Positions 37,251 to 49,393 of a stretch of 64,000 nucleotides of DNA are shown piece after piece. Positions within the stretch are counted from its first letter, which is position 1; each line of letters begins with the position of its first letter. Both the position numbers and the translations under genes were made by a program. Below the pieces are notes generated by a model, which saw only the letters and a list, made by a program, of their open reading frames with translations, had not been told where the DNA came from and did not search any database. The stretch comes from Muscardinus avellanarius (lineage: Eukaryota; Chordata; Mammalia; Rodentia; Gliridae): contig OY726566.1 of assembly GCA_963383645.1 (NCBI GenBank), forward strand, positions 96,749,321-96,813,320. Direction: 5' to 3'.

Positions 37251-40126
37251 AGAGATGCCCCATTAGTAAAGACCCTTTTATTAAAACGTTACAAAAGGTG
37301 GGGTTCATAATTTGGAGAGAGAGTCTATGTTCCCCTAGGGAAGAAGCTAGGAAAGAAGAAGCAGCCTAAAGGCTAAATTTTGGCCCAAAAGAAAAAGTTC
37401 CCCTCTTCAATCCCCCCTACTCAGGTGCCAATCCCCCACATTATTCTAGATAGAGCCTTTGTGACTACCCCCTCCCTGCCCCGCTCCAGCCATGTGCATA
37501 GCAAAAAATAAATAAATAAAAATAAATAAATAAATAAATAAAATTTATCTTTGAGTCTCTATTTTTACAAATGTAAAACAGAAAGTATAAGCCTGTTGGG
37601 GTGACTTAAAAATTCATGAAGTGTTATGAATGTTACTTCCCAGCCACTAATGTAAAGGAAGGATCTAATCATGATTGTAACTATTTCCTTCTTTCTAGTT
37701 CCTTCTACTTTGCTCTCTTGGAGTTCAATAAATATTTCTGATTGTGTGTTTTGTTATGATGAACAAATACTCACTACTATGGATACTAAGACTAGGACAA
37801 CAGAAAAAAATGTATTTTAATCATATTCTGAAGAAAATAAGCTGGTGTTTGGCATTAAATCAATAAATGGCCATTATGAAAGGAAGCCTAAATGTCTTAG
37901 AGTAACTTAAACTACTTATAAGAATATATTTCTTTAAGGGAAAAATTGAAGTGTTCAGTGATTTCTGAATATTGTGTGGCATAGAAGAGAAATAAGAAAA
38001 TACTATCCATAATAGGGAAAAGTATATGCATGTCTGGTGACAATTATGGTTCCTCAAGGGAACTCTTCACATAAGGGTAAAAATGGTCTTTTGAGAACAA
38101 TGAATACCTCAGTTCTGAAACTACTTAAAAAAAATAGGGTTTCCAGTTTTGAAGTCACAAAGTTTTAGAAAAAAATAATTTGAATTTGTTTTGCCAGTGG
38201 TGGTCTGTTCATCTTGTTTGAGTAACTTCTGATTTAGAATTAGCCAAAAGAGAAGTAGCATACAGTGAGTCCCTGACTATCTCTGAGCAAAAAACCTCAA
38301 GGCCTCTCCTTAGAGTGTTGATGAGTCTTGAATAAGCAGGTGCAGAGGGCCACCTGTGTATGAAACTCGCTCAGCAACACAGGACTGAGGCCAAAGCAGA
38401 AGCCCTGGAAACCTCTGGCAAGGAGGACGTATACTTGAACACAGAAGGGAGGAGAGTGCAGAAAGAAGAATGGAGAAAAATAAAAATACAGGAGACAAGG
38501 AAGAAGAGATTCCTTTTCATAAGATTCTAGATGCAATATATGCTTTCCATCTTCCTGTGAATCCCAACACAGTGCTTTGCACATTGCAGATGCACGCTGG
38601 TTCCTTGTTGAGCTGACCAAAAACAATGCAGAGAGAGGGATAAAGATGACAGCAACAGAAAACTCATAAGCTGCTATTTATAAAAAGAGCCTAAGAAAAC
38701 ATGGTGTTTTGCTCTGTTTTATGAGGTCTTGGAGTCTGAAGTAAAGTGACTGTCTTGGTGCACAGAGGCAGGAGTGGTCCACTCAACCCCACTGGCAGGT
38801 CCCCGTGTCCAGTCCAGGCCTCTGCCCAGTGCCTCAGTGAGCTCACTCTGCACAGAGCTCTACTAGGCTCCGTGAGGTCTGTAGAAGGTGGCAAGAATAC
38901 TACCATCAGGTGTGTAGTGTGAAAAAGGGGGGGGTTGGGGTTGAGTTCTAACTCTGCAATTTACAAAAACACAAATGTAAAAAGATATCTAATCTTTGAG
39001 TCAATTTTCCCATTCACAGCTTTACTGCTCACCTCTATACTATATCCGTGGTATATCTGCACATCTCTATAGTATATTATAGCCGTATTGCTCACCTCTG
39101 AGGCATATTTATATAGCATATCTTTAAAAAGTGCTTTATAGATATGCCATATAAACAGAATAGGTAGCTTTTAGTGCTTCCATGCCTGCACATAAGTACA
39201 TAAAATATACACTTGGACACTTCAGAAGGAGCCTACCAATAAGGGGAAACTTGGCACCTGAAGGTTCCCAGATATATGTGTTAACGTAGCACTTTTCAGA
39301 CAAGAAGCACAGATAAAAAGCCAATGGGATGATGTTTAACTCCAAAACCTAAACCCTACATTAGAGCCCTGAGAAGAAAAGGCCAGGGATAGCATAAGCA
39401 ACTGCAGATCTGGGGAGACAAATCGGTCTGGACTCTTATTTTACAGGATGTTCTCTTGTTGCAGTAGAATATCCAGACTAGGAAAGAAATAGCATTAGAA
39501 AAATTGCATGAGTAAGCAGCTAATACTCATTCTTGTAACTCACATGGAAGCACAGCCTGTTTTCAACCCTTTCCCCAAATTTACAAGTTTATAAAATTTC
39601 GAGAGAGAAAGAGGAAATCAAGAAAGAAAAGAAACAATGGACTCATTTAATATAAAGTACTCGTGTAATAAAAATTGTTGCATGCAAACAATAAATCAAA
39701 ATGATGAAAGAATTCCCCAGGACAAAGACTATTTAATAATCAATCAATCAATCAATGAGAAAGGCTGAGGTTAAACTTTTTGACCAGCAATGAGTTCAAA
39801 GAAATTTTCTTGGAGAAGGTGAAGTTTAAGCCAATTCACTCATGAAAAATGGCATTCGCTGTTTAGCAAAGAAGAGTTGGAACAGCCCTGAGAGATGAAG
39901 GAAAAATCTGAACCAAGACTCGGAGGTTAAATGTCCTGGTGCACAAGGGAACCCGTGAAGCATTTTGCATTGTTCCACTAGAGAGAGAGGGTAGATTGAG
40001 GTCATATGTGGGCAGGATTTCACAAAGCTCACTCTAGTGAGCAGTTTTATGCCAAGACAAGACACTTGGATTATCCTGCAGGAGGATAATCTTCTGAGAA
40101 ACTACTGAAGAGTGCAAAGCAAATCA
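37251..40126. other. DGKI intron, mostly unique
   Basis: AT-rich unique sequence. It holds a (AAAT)n tract at 37507-37545 and a short (AATC)n at 39738-39756. No gene or SINE was seen. Confidence 0.6.
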
Positions 40127-40129
40127 GGG

Positions 40130-40348
40130 ACAGAACTGGTAATGCATGTCTGTAATCCTAGTACTTGAGAGGCTGAGACTGGAAGAATGTAGGTTCAAGG
40201 CCAGCCTCGCCAACCTAGGGAGACCTTCAGCTACCCAGCAAGATGCTGATTCACAATAAAATCTAAAATAGGGCTGGGGGTGTAACTTACAGGTAGAATG
40301 CTGCTGAGTTCAAGCTCCAGTACACCCCCCAAATAAAAGAAATAAAAC
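40130..40348 (+). mobile_element. B1-dID SINE, old copy
   Basis: A diverged forward copy: GTCTGTAATCCTAGTACTTG, then AGGGCTGGGGGTGTAACTTA and an A-rich tail. Confidence 0.82.
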
Positions 40349-41337
40349 AAACCAGGGGAGTAACCTAAAAGTCCTTCAGTAGGCTAGCTTGATTCTGTTT
40401 CTCTTTTCCTGAAAACAGTTATAACCTGTTCTCCTTTCTTTCCCCCAGATTGCCCATCATGGAGCCTCTTTCAACTTCTACCTCATATGATTCACAAGCA
40501 TCGTTATTTATATTTGTTGGTTTCCAACAGCCTCCCAGTTTGAAGTCCCCGTGAATACGCAAAGGATCATATAACAGAATCATAACCACAAATAATCCCC
40601 ATTGTCCCGGCTATGGAAAGCATGAATATTTATTTTTAAGTCAAGCAATATACTCAAGGGTAGCTATTATGCAAACATTATTAGAAGCCAGTCTCACTTC
40701 TCTCTCCTGATTAATGTCCTTCCCCATGAACATGGTTGTTTAAGATTTCCTCTGCATAAAGAGACTGAGTCTATTAGTATTCAACTCCAGACAATAACCT
40801 TCTGAAAGATCAAGCTTAAAAACAAATAATGAGTTGTTATGATTTCAATATTATTCTTTATTTGTTGAGCTCTCAGCTTTCTTTTTTTGTTGTTTTCCAA
40901 AACCCCTTTATGCTAAAGAAACAATGCTTCAAGATTCTGGGAGCAGGGAAAGTCAAACTGCTATGGGACTTAAAGGTTATTGAGTAGATGAATAATAAGT
41001 TTCCTGGAAAATTAAATCACATGAACATATGTAGTAAGACAGAAATGTAATAGGGTAGAGAAGTAAGACATTTGTCATCTTTAGAGGTTAGACATTGAAT
41101 CATTAGCACACACCAAATGATTTATTTTTCCTTCGGTGCTATGATTTCAAAGAAAATGTTGTCTAGATCCCAAGACAGAAAGCTGGAAGTACCATGAGGG
41201 AATTGCCCATCTTCTTCCTTTCATCCCTTCTCTGGTAAAGTCCGGATGTGTCCCAACCTTGTGTATGGAAGGGAAAAATGGTTTCTGTCACACAACATCA
41301 CGAAAGGAGACAGCAATAGCTGTGATTAGAATGCTTG

Positions 41338-41708
41338 AAGCCCAGCATTCGGGAGGCTGAAACCAGAGAATCGCAGTTCACGAACAGCCTCAGCTACTTA
41401 GTGAGGCCCTCTGCAACTTAGTGAGACCCTGTTTCAAAATGAAGAATAAAAAATAGGGCAGGGAGCACCAGGCGTGGTGGAACAGGCTTGTAATCCCAGC
41501 ATTCAGGAGGCTGAAACCGGAGAATCACAGTTCACAAACAGCCTCAGCTACTTAGTGCTACTTAGTGAGCTACTTAGTGAGGCCCTCTGTAATTCAGTGA
41601 GACCCGGTTTCAAAATAAAGAATAAAAAAACAGGGCAGGGGGTGTGGCTCAGTAGTCAAATGCCTCTGGGTTCCATCCTCAGAACCGCAACAACAACAAA
41701 AACAACAA
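41338..41708 (+). mobile_element. Head-to-tail B1-dID SINE dimer
   Basis: A first copy lacking its 5' head and its ID tail ends at AAAAAATAGGGCAGGGAG (41464). It runs directly into a second full copy (CACCAGGCGTGGTGG). GAATGCTTGA before and GAATGTTTGA after enclose the pair, so it probably inserted as a dimer. The second copy has a small CTACTTAGTG triplication near 41547-41580. Confidence 0.8.
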
Positions 41709-41711
41709 AAA

Positions 41712-42075
41712 AAGAATGTTTGAGTTGCTCCAAAATCCATGTTGAAACTTAATCCCCATGGTTTGGGTACTATTAGGAGATGGGGCCTTGGGGGAATGAT
41801 TAACTTCCCTCCTGAATGAAATTCACGCCCCTATGAAAGGAACTTCAGAGAGCTGCCTAGTTCTTCTATCTTTTCTACTATGTAAGGACAAAGCATTTAT
41901 CCCTTTGCATTATCACCCTGAGAGAATGTGGAGAGAAGGCACCATCTTGGAATCAGAGATTAAGCCTTTAGTATACTCTGAATCTTTTGTTGTCTTGTTC
42001 TTGGATTTCTTACAATCCTCAGAAACAAATTTCCATTATTTTGTTATAGCGGCAGAAAAGAACTTAAGAGTCCTA
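41712..42075 (+). mobile_element. Solo MaLR-type LTR (ERVL-MaLR)
   Basis: CCATGTTGAAACTTAATCCC, GGAGATGGGGCCTTGG, then GCACCATCTTGGAA and TTTTGTTATAGCGGCAGAA follow the order of MST/MLT1-type LTRs. No internal region adjoins it. Confidence 0.75.
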
Positions 42076-42214
42076 CTCATTCCCTTGTGCCAGGCCCCAT
42101 TCAAGGTTGTGGGGATATAGTAGTACACAAAATGGAGTTCATCTTAGATCAAGCTTATATTTTGGTCAAAAGTATAAAACAAGATCTCACTTTATAGCTA
42201 GGAAGGGATGTATT

Positions 42215-42330
42215 ATAATTGAGTCTAGATTCAGAATGCCTGGGTTTAAGTCTTGAGAGCAGCATTAGTTAGCTAGAACCCTGGGCAAGTTAGTTTACTT
42301 TGCTTAAGTTTTCTCTTAGAAAAATGAAGA
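42215..42330 (+). mobile_element. MIR fragment cut by a SINE
   Basis: AATGCCTGGGTTTAAGTC, then CCTGGGCAAGTTAGTTTACT and AAAATGAAGATTA, fit the MIR core. The next SINE inserted at its 3' end. Confidence 0.5.
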
Positions 42331-42540
42331 TTAGCTGGGCGTGGTGGCACACGCTTGTAATCCCTGCACTTGGGAGGCAGAGACAGGAGGCTCGCGCAGG
42401 TTTGAAGCCAGCCGCGCTGGCTTAAGAGACCCTGTTTCCAAATAAAAAGTACAAAATAGGTCTGGGAGTGTAGCCCGGAGGTAGAAGGGCTTCCAGGAAC
42501 CCCAGTACCACCAAAAAAAAAAAAAAAAAGAAGAAGAAGA
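42331..42540 (+). mobile_element. B1-dID SINE with (AAG)n tail
   Basis: A forward copy of the GAAGGGCTTCCAGGAACCCC type. The A-tail passes into an AAG repeat, then GAAGATTAAAA repeats the target site. Confidence 0.9.
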
Positions 42541-42791
42541 AGAAGAAGAAGATTAAAAACAGTTCTCTTGGGGCTCTGTCTTACAAATATCTCTGTCTTA
42601 CTCAATATACTCAAGATATGGAGAAACTGACCACTACAGTCATTTGTGTAGAGCATTGTGTGGTACTGATTTTTCACCTGGTCACAGAAAAAAAAAAGAG
42701 CCATTTGAGACGAAGTTTGGCACATGCCTACTTCTATAAAGATAGCTTAAGATCGTAATTCCTGAAATGCAGATAAGAATATTAGAAATAG

Positions 42792-43292
42792 TGTGATGGC
42801 TAGTCTGGATTGTCAACTCAATTATGAAACACTTAGGATTATGTAACTTTGGGTATTGATGAGATAATTGGTTTAAATAAGGGCAGATTGAAGGGAAGTC
42901 ATGCCCTGAATGTAGGCAGGACAGTTCTGATAGGCACAGGAGCTGGGTAAAGGAAGAAGAAAGCCACGTGAAGGCATGCATGCTTCTTCCTGAAAAGAGT
43001 GCACCTGCTCTGAGATATTAGCCTTCTGCTCTTTGAACTTGACCTTCACCATCATTTCTCCAGAGAGTTTCCTGGCCTTTCTATCTTGGCCTGGGACTAA
43101 ATTAGTGTTCACTCCGATTCTGAGACTCTAGCTCTTGGGCCAGTCGACCAGATGCTAGTTCCTCCAGCTCTCCACATGCAGTTGGAAACCTTTGACTACA
43201 CTGCTTTGGACTGATGGCTGATTTGATAAATCCCCTTTTACCATATATGTGTCCTGTGAGTTCTGTTACTCTAGTGAACGCTGACCAATACA
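42792..43292 (+). repeat. ERV-L 5' LTR
   Basis: It starts TGTGATGGCTAGTCTGGATT and ends GCTGACCAATACA. It aligns along its whole length with 49394-49908, with many substitutions and small indels, so the insertion is old. Confidence 0.9.
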
Positions 43293-43297
43293 GATTT

Positions 43298-43311
43298 TGG
43301 AGCCAAGAATG
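43298..43311 (+). promoter_or_regulatory. Degenerate primer-binding site
   Basis: TGGAGCCAAGAATG lies five bases past the LTR. It fits a decayed leucine-tRNA-type site, as used by ERV-L, with about four mismatches. Confidence 0.55.
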
Positions 43312-44384
43312 TTTATACAGAAACAGAATTGTGAGGATGAATTTTTTTTAGTTGGTTTTATGACTTCTAGAGCTTGCTCTCCAATTTTGTTAGGCCTAAA
43401 GTTGATAAAGACCCTCCTTCTGTTAATCCAGAGAGGCTAATCCATGGTGTGAACTATTTAAAACTATATAAAAAGTGGATCCTTTCAGTGCTCCTAATTT
43501 GCCTCTTTCTTGTGAGAGGCAAGGGGTTTAGTGACTCTATATACACTACTTTGGAACATTTGTGGAGAACTAAGAAAAATGATGATGTTGGGTAGTTGTT
43601 ACTGGCATCATTGGACAAATGAACACAGGAGAATAATAAGCTCCAGGAGCCCACAGCTGAGCTAATGGTTAATCAGTGTGCTTTGAAGGATAGTCTTGTC
43701 TCTTGTCATAGGACTGGAATTGCCAAAATGCAAGAACATACTCTCATCCTGAGATTGGCTGGCTTACAACATAAGGTTTACTCAGTCCCAAAAGGTGTTT
43801 TCAGTTAAGGTGAGGGCCATTCTGGGAAAATAATAGGATCCTGAAAAATGAAATAAGGATGTATTGGGAGAACCCTGAAGAGGTTAGGGGGTGAATCTCT
43901 ACATTCTGCTGGGTTTAGGTTTATCCTGCCAGAAGACATGGCCTCCTAAATAGAATCAATTTCTCCACCTTTCTTTAGGGAACTCATCCAGTACTGCCTA
44001 TAGAGACAGAGCAAGATAATGCTGGTACACCTTAAGACCCACCCTCACTACCCACTTTCACCTCTAGGCCTATAACTAGAAGCGAGTATAAGAGGGCCCC
44101 TAGTGGGTAGAGAGTGTGACCAAGGAGGAAGTACACTATACTCCTAAGTTGACAGGTATGGGATAATGGAAGTAACATACAATTAAATCAGGCTGAATCT
44201 ATTGACAGACGCCCATTATGCAGAGACTCTAGACTTGATGCAATAAGCTTGTAATGTTAAAAAGGATGTTAATAGTTTATTTCGTTGCTTCGCTGAGGTG
44301 TGGACCAAAATAGTCGGCTTACTGTGAAATGTCTAATCTTTTTTGGTTTTCTGTGGATGAGGGAATTCAAAACTCAGAGAGCCT
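43312..44384 (+). pseudogene. ERV-L leader and presumed gag remnant
   Basis: By position this is the gag region. Only short frames remain (for example 43374-43595 and part of 44637-44939 after the SINE), and I recognise no Gag motif such as a zinc knuckle. The assignment is positional. Confidence 0.4.
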
Positions 44385-44613
44385 AACCGGGCATTGTGGC
44401 GCACGCTTGTAATCCCCACGGTGGGGAGGCGGAGACAGGAGGATCGTGCAGGTTCGAAGCCAGCCTTGCTGGCTTAAGAGACCCTGTTTCCAAATTTAAA
44501 AAAAAAATCTATAAAAAAAATAGGTCTGGGAGTGTAGCCTGGAGGTAGAAGGGCTTCCAGGAACCCCAGTACCACCAAACAAAAAAACAAAAAACAACAA
44601 AACAAACAAAAAC
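44385..44613 (+). mobile_element. B1-dID SINE inside the ERV-L
   Basis: A forward copy with CTCAGAGAGCCT at 44373 and 44614. It is younger than the provirus. Confidence 0.93.
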
Positions 44614-45249
44614 CTCAGAGAGCCTGGAATGCTAGAATGAATTTTCCATGTAAGCCCTTCTCCTCTGCAGTGATATATCTAGAGGATGTGCCATTCACCC
44701 ATACTTTAAGAAACAAAGTTGTGAGAGGGGTGACATTATTCTTGAAGGGATCTACCGTTGCTATTCTTTGTCAGCCAGAACTTACAGAGAGAAATTCAAT
44801 CAATCAATTGGTAGACTTAAATGTGATAGGTATTACAGGATCCTGGAGTGGCCAGGTGGAGGCTCTAGATCTCCAGAGGAAAGGTGGTTATACTTATCAT
44901 GATGGGCAACAAAGGAAAAGCAGTGATCAGAAGGTCTGACTCGTGCAGATCTATGATGCTGACTGATTAGTCATGGTGTTCCTAGAAGTGAAAGGACAGG
45001 AAACCCACCAAACTCTTATTGATTTATATAAGCAGAAAAATTCTGGGACAAGGGTTCCACAGTCTGACATAAATCATAATATCAGGGAATCATGGTCCCT
45101 CAACCAATTCCCAGATTTGAGCCAATTTATAGGCCCAGAACTCCTTGATTGAAGGAGAGGCCAGGTCCCTTTGAGGAGAATTCTGGAATAGAACCAAGAA
45201 GTCCTACCATAAATCTTTCTCCCATCCATCCTCAAAAGAATCTACGGCC

Positions 45250-45520
45250 TTTGACCAGGGTAACTGTACATTGGGGAAGAGGAAATAATCAGAGCTTTAT
45301 GGGGATTACTGGACACTGGCTGTAAATTGGCATTGATTCCAGGAGACCCAAAACACCATCGTGGTCTCCTGTCAAAGTAACTGCTTATAGAAATCAGATG
45401 ATAAAAGAACTTTTAGCCAACATCCAACTCGCAGTAGGTCCAGTGGGTCCCTGAACTCATCTTGCAGCTATTTCCCCAATCCCAGAATGTATAATTGGGA
45501 TAGAAATGCTTAGCACTTGG
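45250..45520 (+). pseudogene. ERV-L protease remnant
   Basis: The reading GLLDTGC starts at 45303 and is the retroviral aspartic protease active-site pattern (L-L-D-T/S-G). The frame is later broken by stops, including one after the GPVGP stretch near 45452. It precedes the reverse transcriptase segment, as expected in a pro-pol order. Confidence 0.6.
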
Positions 45521-45595
45521 CAGAATCCACACAGTGGTTCCCAACTCTGTGGAATCAGGAATATTTTTATGTTGGGAAAAGCCAAATAGAATCCA

Positions 45596-45639
45596 GATTC
45601 ACTATTTTTCCCTTTTTAACCTGGGAAAAATAGTGAATC
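45596..45639. repeat. Perfect 17-bp inverted repeat, 10-base loop
   Basis: GATTCACTATTTTTCCC (45596-45612) and its exact reverse complement (45623-45639) enclose TTTTTAACCT. The SINE target site begins at the next base. Confidence 0.9.
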
Positions 45640-45655
45640 AAAAAACAATCTTGCA

Positions 45656-45862
45656 GCCAGGCGTGGTGGCGCACGCTTGTAATCCCCGCGCTTGGGAGGC
45701 AGAGACAGGAGGATCGTGCAGGTTCAAAGCCAGCCGCGTGCGCTGGCTTAGGAGACCCTGTTTCCAAAAAATGTAAAAATAGGTCTGGGAGTGTAGCCTG
45801 GAGGTAGAAGGGCTTCCAGGAACCCCAGTACCACCAAAAAAAAAAAAAAACCCACAAAAAAC
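45656..45862 (+). mobile_element. B1-dID SINE inside the ERV-L pol
   Basis: A perfect 16-bp duplication, AAAAAACAATCTTGCA, flanks it (45640 and 45863). The insertion sits between protease and reverse transcriptase remnants. Confidence 0.95.
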
Positions 45863-45968
45863 AAAAAACAATCTTGCATACCTGGAGGGATTGTAGAGAT
45901 TAGTGCCACCATCAAGGACTTGAAAGATGCAAGGGTGGTTCCCACCACATCCCCATTAACTCTCCTAT

Positions 45969-46370
45969 GTGGCCTGTGCAGAAGACATATCTTGGAGAAT
46001 GACATTTGATTATTGTAAGCTAAACCAAGTAGCGACTCTGACTGCAGCTACTGTACCAGATGTGTGGTTTCCTTGCTTGAACAGATTAACACACTTCCTG
46101 GTACCTGGTATGCAACTATTGATTTGGGTAGTCCCTTTTTCTCCATACCTACTATCCATAAGGCCTACCACAAACAATTTGCTTTTACCTGGCAAATCCA
46201 GCAGTGTACCTTCACTGTCCTCGCTCAGGGCTATATCGACTCTCCAGCCCTGGGTCATCACTTAGTTCGCAGAGATCTAGATTGACTTTCTCTTCTACAA
46301 GGTCCATGGATCCATTATATTGCTGACATATGTTGATCAAACCGAGTGAGCAAGAAGAACAACTCTGGAC
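45969..46370 (+). pseudogene. ERV-L reverse transcriptase remnant
   Basis: Segments of the finger and palm are readable across two frames: WRMTFDYCKLNQV near 46000, an ATIDL stretch near 46110-46126 (palm motif A), and a QGYIDSPALGHHLVRRDLD block near 46229-46285. At the catalytic Y-x-D-D position (near 46315) the sequence reads YIAD, so one aspartate is lost, and a stop follows four codons later. At least one frameshift separates the parts. It cannot encode an active enzyme. Confidence 0.85.
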
Positions 46371-46880
46371 TTATTAGTGAAGCATCTGTATGCCAGGGGA
46401 TGGAAAATAAATCCAACTAAAATTCAAGGGTTTTCTACCTCAGTGAAGTTTCTAGGAGCTCAGAGGTATGGGGCATGCTGGGATATTCCTTCTAAGGTAA
46501 AGGATAAACTATAACATCTGATCCCTCCAACAACAAAAATGAGGCATAGTGCATGGTAGGCCTATTTGATTTTTAGAGGCAATGCATTCCTCGCTTGGGT
46601 GTGTTACTCCAGCCCATCAACCTGAGGGACTCAAAAAGCTGCTAGTGTTGAGTGAGGCCCAGAACTAGAGAAGGCTTTACAACAGACCCAAGCTGCTCTG
46701 AACTTGGGCCCTATGATCTAACAAACTCTTGGTACTTGAGGTATCAGTGGTAGATGGAGATGCTGTCTGGAGCCTTTGCAAGCCCCCATAGGTGAATCGC
46801 AGAGAAAGCCTTTGGGATTTTGGAGCAAGATCTTGCCAACATCTGCAGACAATTACTCTCCCTTTGAGAAATAGCTCTTA

Positions 46881-47032
46881 GCACCCTGCCCTATATTTTA
46901 TTCTGTAGTTTGAAATGGTCTCATCAAGTTGCAGAGGGCCTAAGTAGCTGAGGCTGTCCACGAACCGCAATCCTCTGGTCTCAGCCTCCCGAATGCCGGG
47001 ATTACAAGTGTGCACCACCACGCCCGGCTTCT
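46881..47032 (-). mobile_element. B1 part of a SINE lacking the ID tail, inside ERV-L
   Basis: TAGCTCTTA at 46872 and 47033 flanks a reverse B1 head. The element stops in the linker (CCCTGCCCTATATTTTATTC), with no ID part and no poly-A tail. Confidence 0.88.
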
Positions 47033-47189
47033 TAGCTCTTACTGGGCCTTACTGAAAACTAAACACTTGATCGTGGGCCACCGAGTTACCATGTGACCTG
47101 AGCTGCCCATCATGACCTGGGTTCTATCCAACCCTCCAAACCGTAAAGTTGTTTGTGTGCAACAGCAATTCATTATCAAATAGAAATGG

Positions 47190-47760
47190 CACATACATAA
47201 TAGAGTCTGAGTGGATCCTGAATGCGCTACTAAATTACACGAAGAAGTGGCACAAATGCTCATGGGTCCTACTCCTGCTACAGTGCCTTCTATCCCCCAG
47301 TGTGAACCTATGGCCTCATGGGGTTTACCAGATGATCAGTTGACAGAGGAAGAGAAGGCTTGGGTATGCATTTTAAGGATGATTATGCATGATATTCAGG
47401 CATTGCCCAAAGTGAACAGCTGTAGCACTTCAGCCCCTCTGTGAGACATCCCTGATGGACAGTGGTGAGAAGAAAGCTTCTCTGTGGACAGAACTTCATG
47501 CAGTGAACCTGGATGTGTATTTTACTTGGAGGAAAAAAGGTCAATGTATGAATATATATGGATTCCTGAGCTGTAGCCAATGGTTTAGCAGAATGGTCAG
47601 GGCCTTGGAAAGAACATGATTGAAAGAAGAAGACATTTGAGGAGGAGGAATGTGAATGGATCTCTCTGAATGGGCAAAGAATGTGAAGATATTTGTGTTC
47701 CCTGTTAATGCCATCAGCAGAGGAGGACTTTGACAATCAAGTGGATAGGATGACCGGGTC
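47190..47760 (+). pseudogene. ERV-L RNase H / connection remnant
   Basis: Readable pieces such as EEVAQMLMGPTPATVPSIP (about 47234) and EEDFDNQVDRMTGSVD (about 47719) fall between the reverse transcriptase and integrase remnants. I cannot point to the RNase H catalytic residues with confidence because stops and shifts break the middle. Confidence 0.6.
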
Positions 47761-47779
47761 TGTAGACAGCAGTAAGCCT

Positions 47780-48420
47780 CTGCACCAGCCTTCCTTGACA
47801 TTGCTCAATGGGCTCATGAACAAAATGGCTACGGTGGCAGGGATGGAGGGTATGCATGGGCTCAACAACATGGACATCAAACTCACCATAGCCGATCTGG
47901 TAAGTGCCACTGCTGAGTGCCCAGTCTACCGGCAGCAGAGACTGACACTGAGCCCTCAAGGTAATCAACAAGCAACTTGCGGCAGGTGGATTGCATTGGC
48001 TCCTCCAATCATGGAAGGAGTAGTGCTTTGTCTTTACTGGGTATAGATTTGGCTCCCTGTATGTATGGTCATACAGATGACTCTGCCCAAGTGACCATCT
48101 GTGGACTTACAGAATGTCTTATCCACTTTTACAGTATTTTACACTGCATTGATTCTGACCGAAGAACTCATTTCACAGCCAAAAAAGTGCAACAGTGGGC
48201 CCATGATCATGGAACTCACTGGTCTTACCATGTTCTCATATCCTGAAGCAGCTGGTTTGAGAGAACAGTGAAATGGCCTTTTGAAGACCGAGTTACAGCA
48301 CCAGCTAGGTTGCAGGGCTGGGGCCAGATTCTCCAGAAAGCCATATTTTGTCTAAATCAGCATCTACTCTATGGCACTGTTTTCCCTAAAGCCAGAATTT
48401 ACGAGTCCAGGAATCAAGAG
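47780..48420 (+). pseudogene. ERV-L integrase remnant
   Basis: The zinc-binding region is eroded but ends in a readable TAECPVYRQQR. In the core, SDRRTHFTAKKVQQW (about 48155) sits where integrases carry the second catalytic aspartate and its N-G/Q-G-T-x-F context. A stop at 48244 and frame changes before and after it disable the gene. The downstream segment GWGQILQKAIFCLNQ corresponds to the C-terminal side of the core. Confidence 0.8.
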
Positions 48421-48479
48421 CTGGCAACAGGTATGGTGGTACTATTCACCATTATCTCTAGTAACCCACTAGATAAATT

Positions 48480-48960
48480 ATTGCTTCTTGTTCCCACAAC
48501 CTCATACTCTGCTGGCCTCCGGGTCTTAGGTCCAGAAGCAGGAATGCTTGTTCCAGGAGACACAATAATAATTTCACTAAAATGGAAGTTAAGATTCTTC
48601 CCCACCCCCATGGCCACTTTGGTGTCCTCAATCCTTTGAGTCTACAGGCTACGAATAGAGTCACAATGTTGGCAGGGGTGAAGGTCCCAGATTACCAAAG
48701 GAAAATTGGACTATTATTCCACAATGGAGGTACGGAAAAGTATGCTTGGGAAGCAGTAAATCTCTTAGGGCATCTTTAGTATCAGCGTCACCATGTTCTC
48801 TTATTAAAGTCAATGAAAAACTCCCACAACCTAATCCAGACAGGATGGCAGATGTGTGAGACCCTCTGGGAATGGATGTGTGGGTCACCCCACCAGATAA
48901 AGAACCAAGACCTGCTGAAGTGCTAACTAAAGGTAGAGGTAATACAGAATGGGTAGTAGA
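48480..48960 (+). pseudogene. ERV-L dUTPase-like remnant
   Basis: The frame reads AGMLVPGDT near 48535, then VPDYQRKIGLLFHNGG near 48687, in the style of the trimeric dUTPase motifs. A dUTPase placed after integrase is a hallmark of ERV-L. It is shifted between frames (48537-48639 versus 48582-48779) and ends without the glycine-rich C-terminal motif being clear. Confidence 0.7.
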
Positions 48961-49393
48961 AAAGGTAGTTTTAAGTACCAATTATAGCCATAAGACCAGT
49001 TACAGAAACGAGGATTATAATTGTCATAATATTTCTTTGATATTTTGTTAAGAATATGCTTGTATGTGTGTGTGTTTGTGTGTGTATACATGTATTAAAC
49101 AGATATCTGTTTTCTCTTCCTTCCCCTATTACTCTATCAAGTAACATAACATTGATGGATTTAATATCAGCCCTTAAATGTTGTTAAACCTACATCACAG
49201 TATCTAAGTATCATGAATAAGCATCACTCAGAAAACTTTACCCCCTATTTAGGAGAAGTAATGAGTGTGTTTTCTGTTGTACATGAATATTTATATCATA
49301 TTAGGTGAAATTTTGATACTGTTATGTGTTTATTTGAATATTAATATGATTTAAGGAGACAGAGTTAGAAGCCAAGTTGACAAGGGGTGGACT

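Noticed and set aside
44637..44939. 100-codon frame as a host gene
   Set aside because: It lies between the LTRs of the ERV-L and is best explained as gag-pro remnant.
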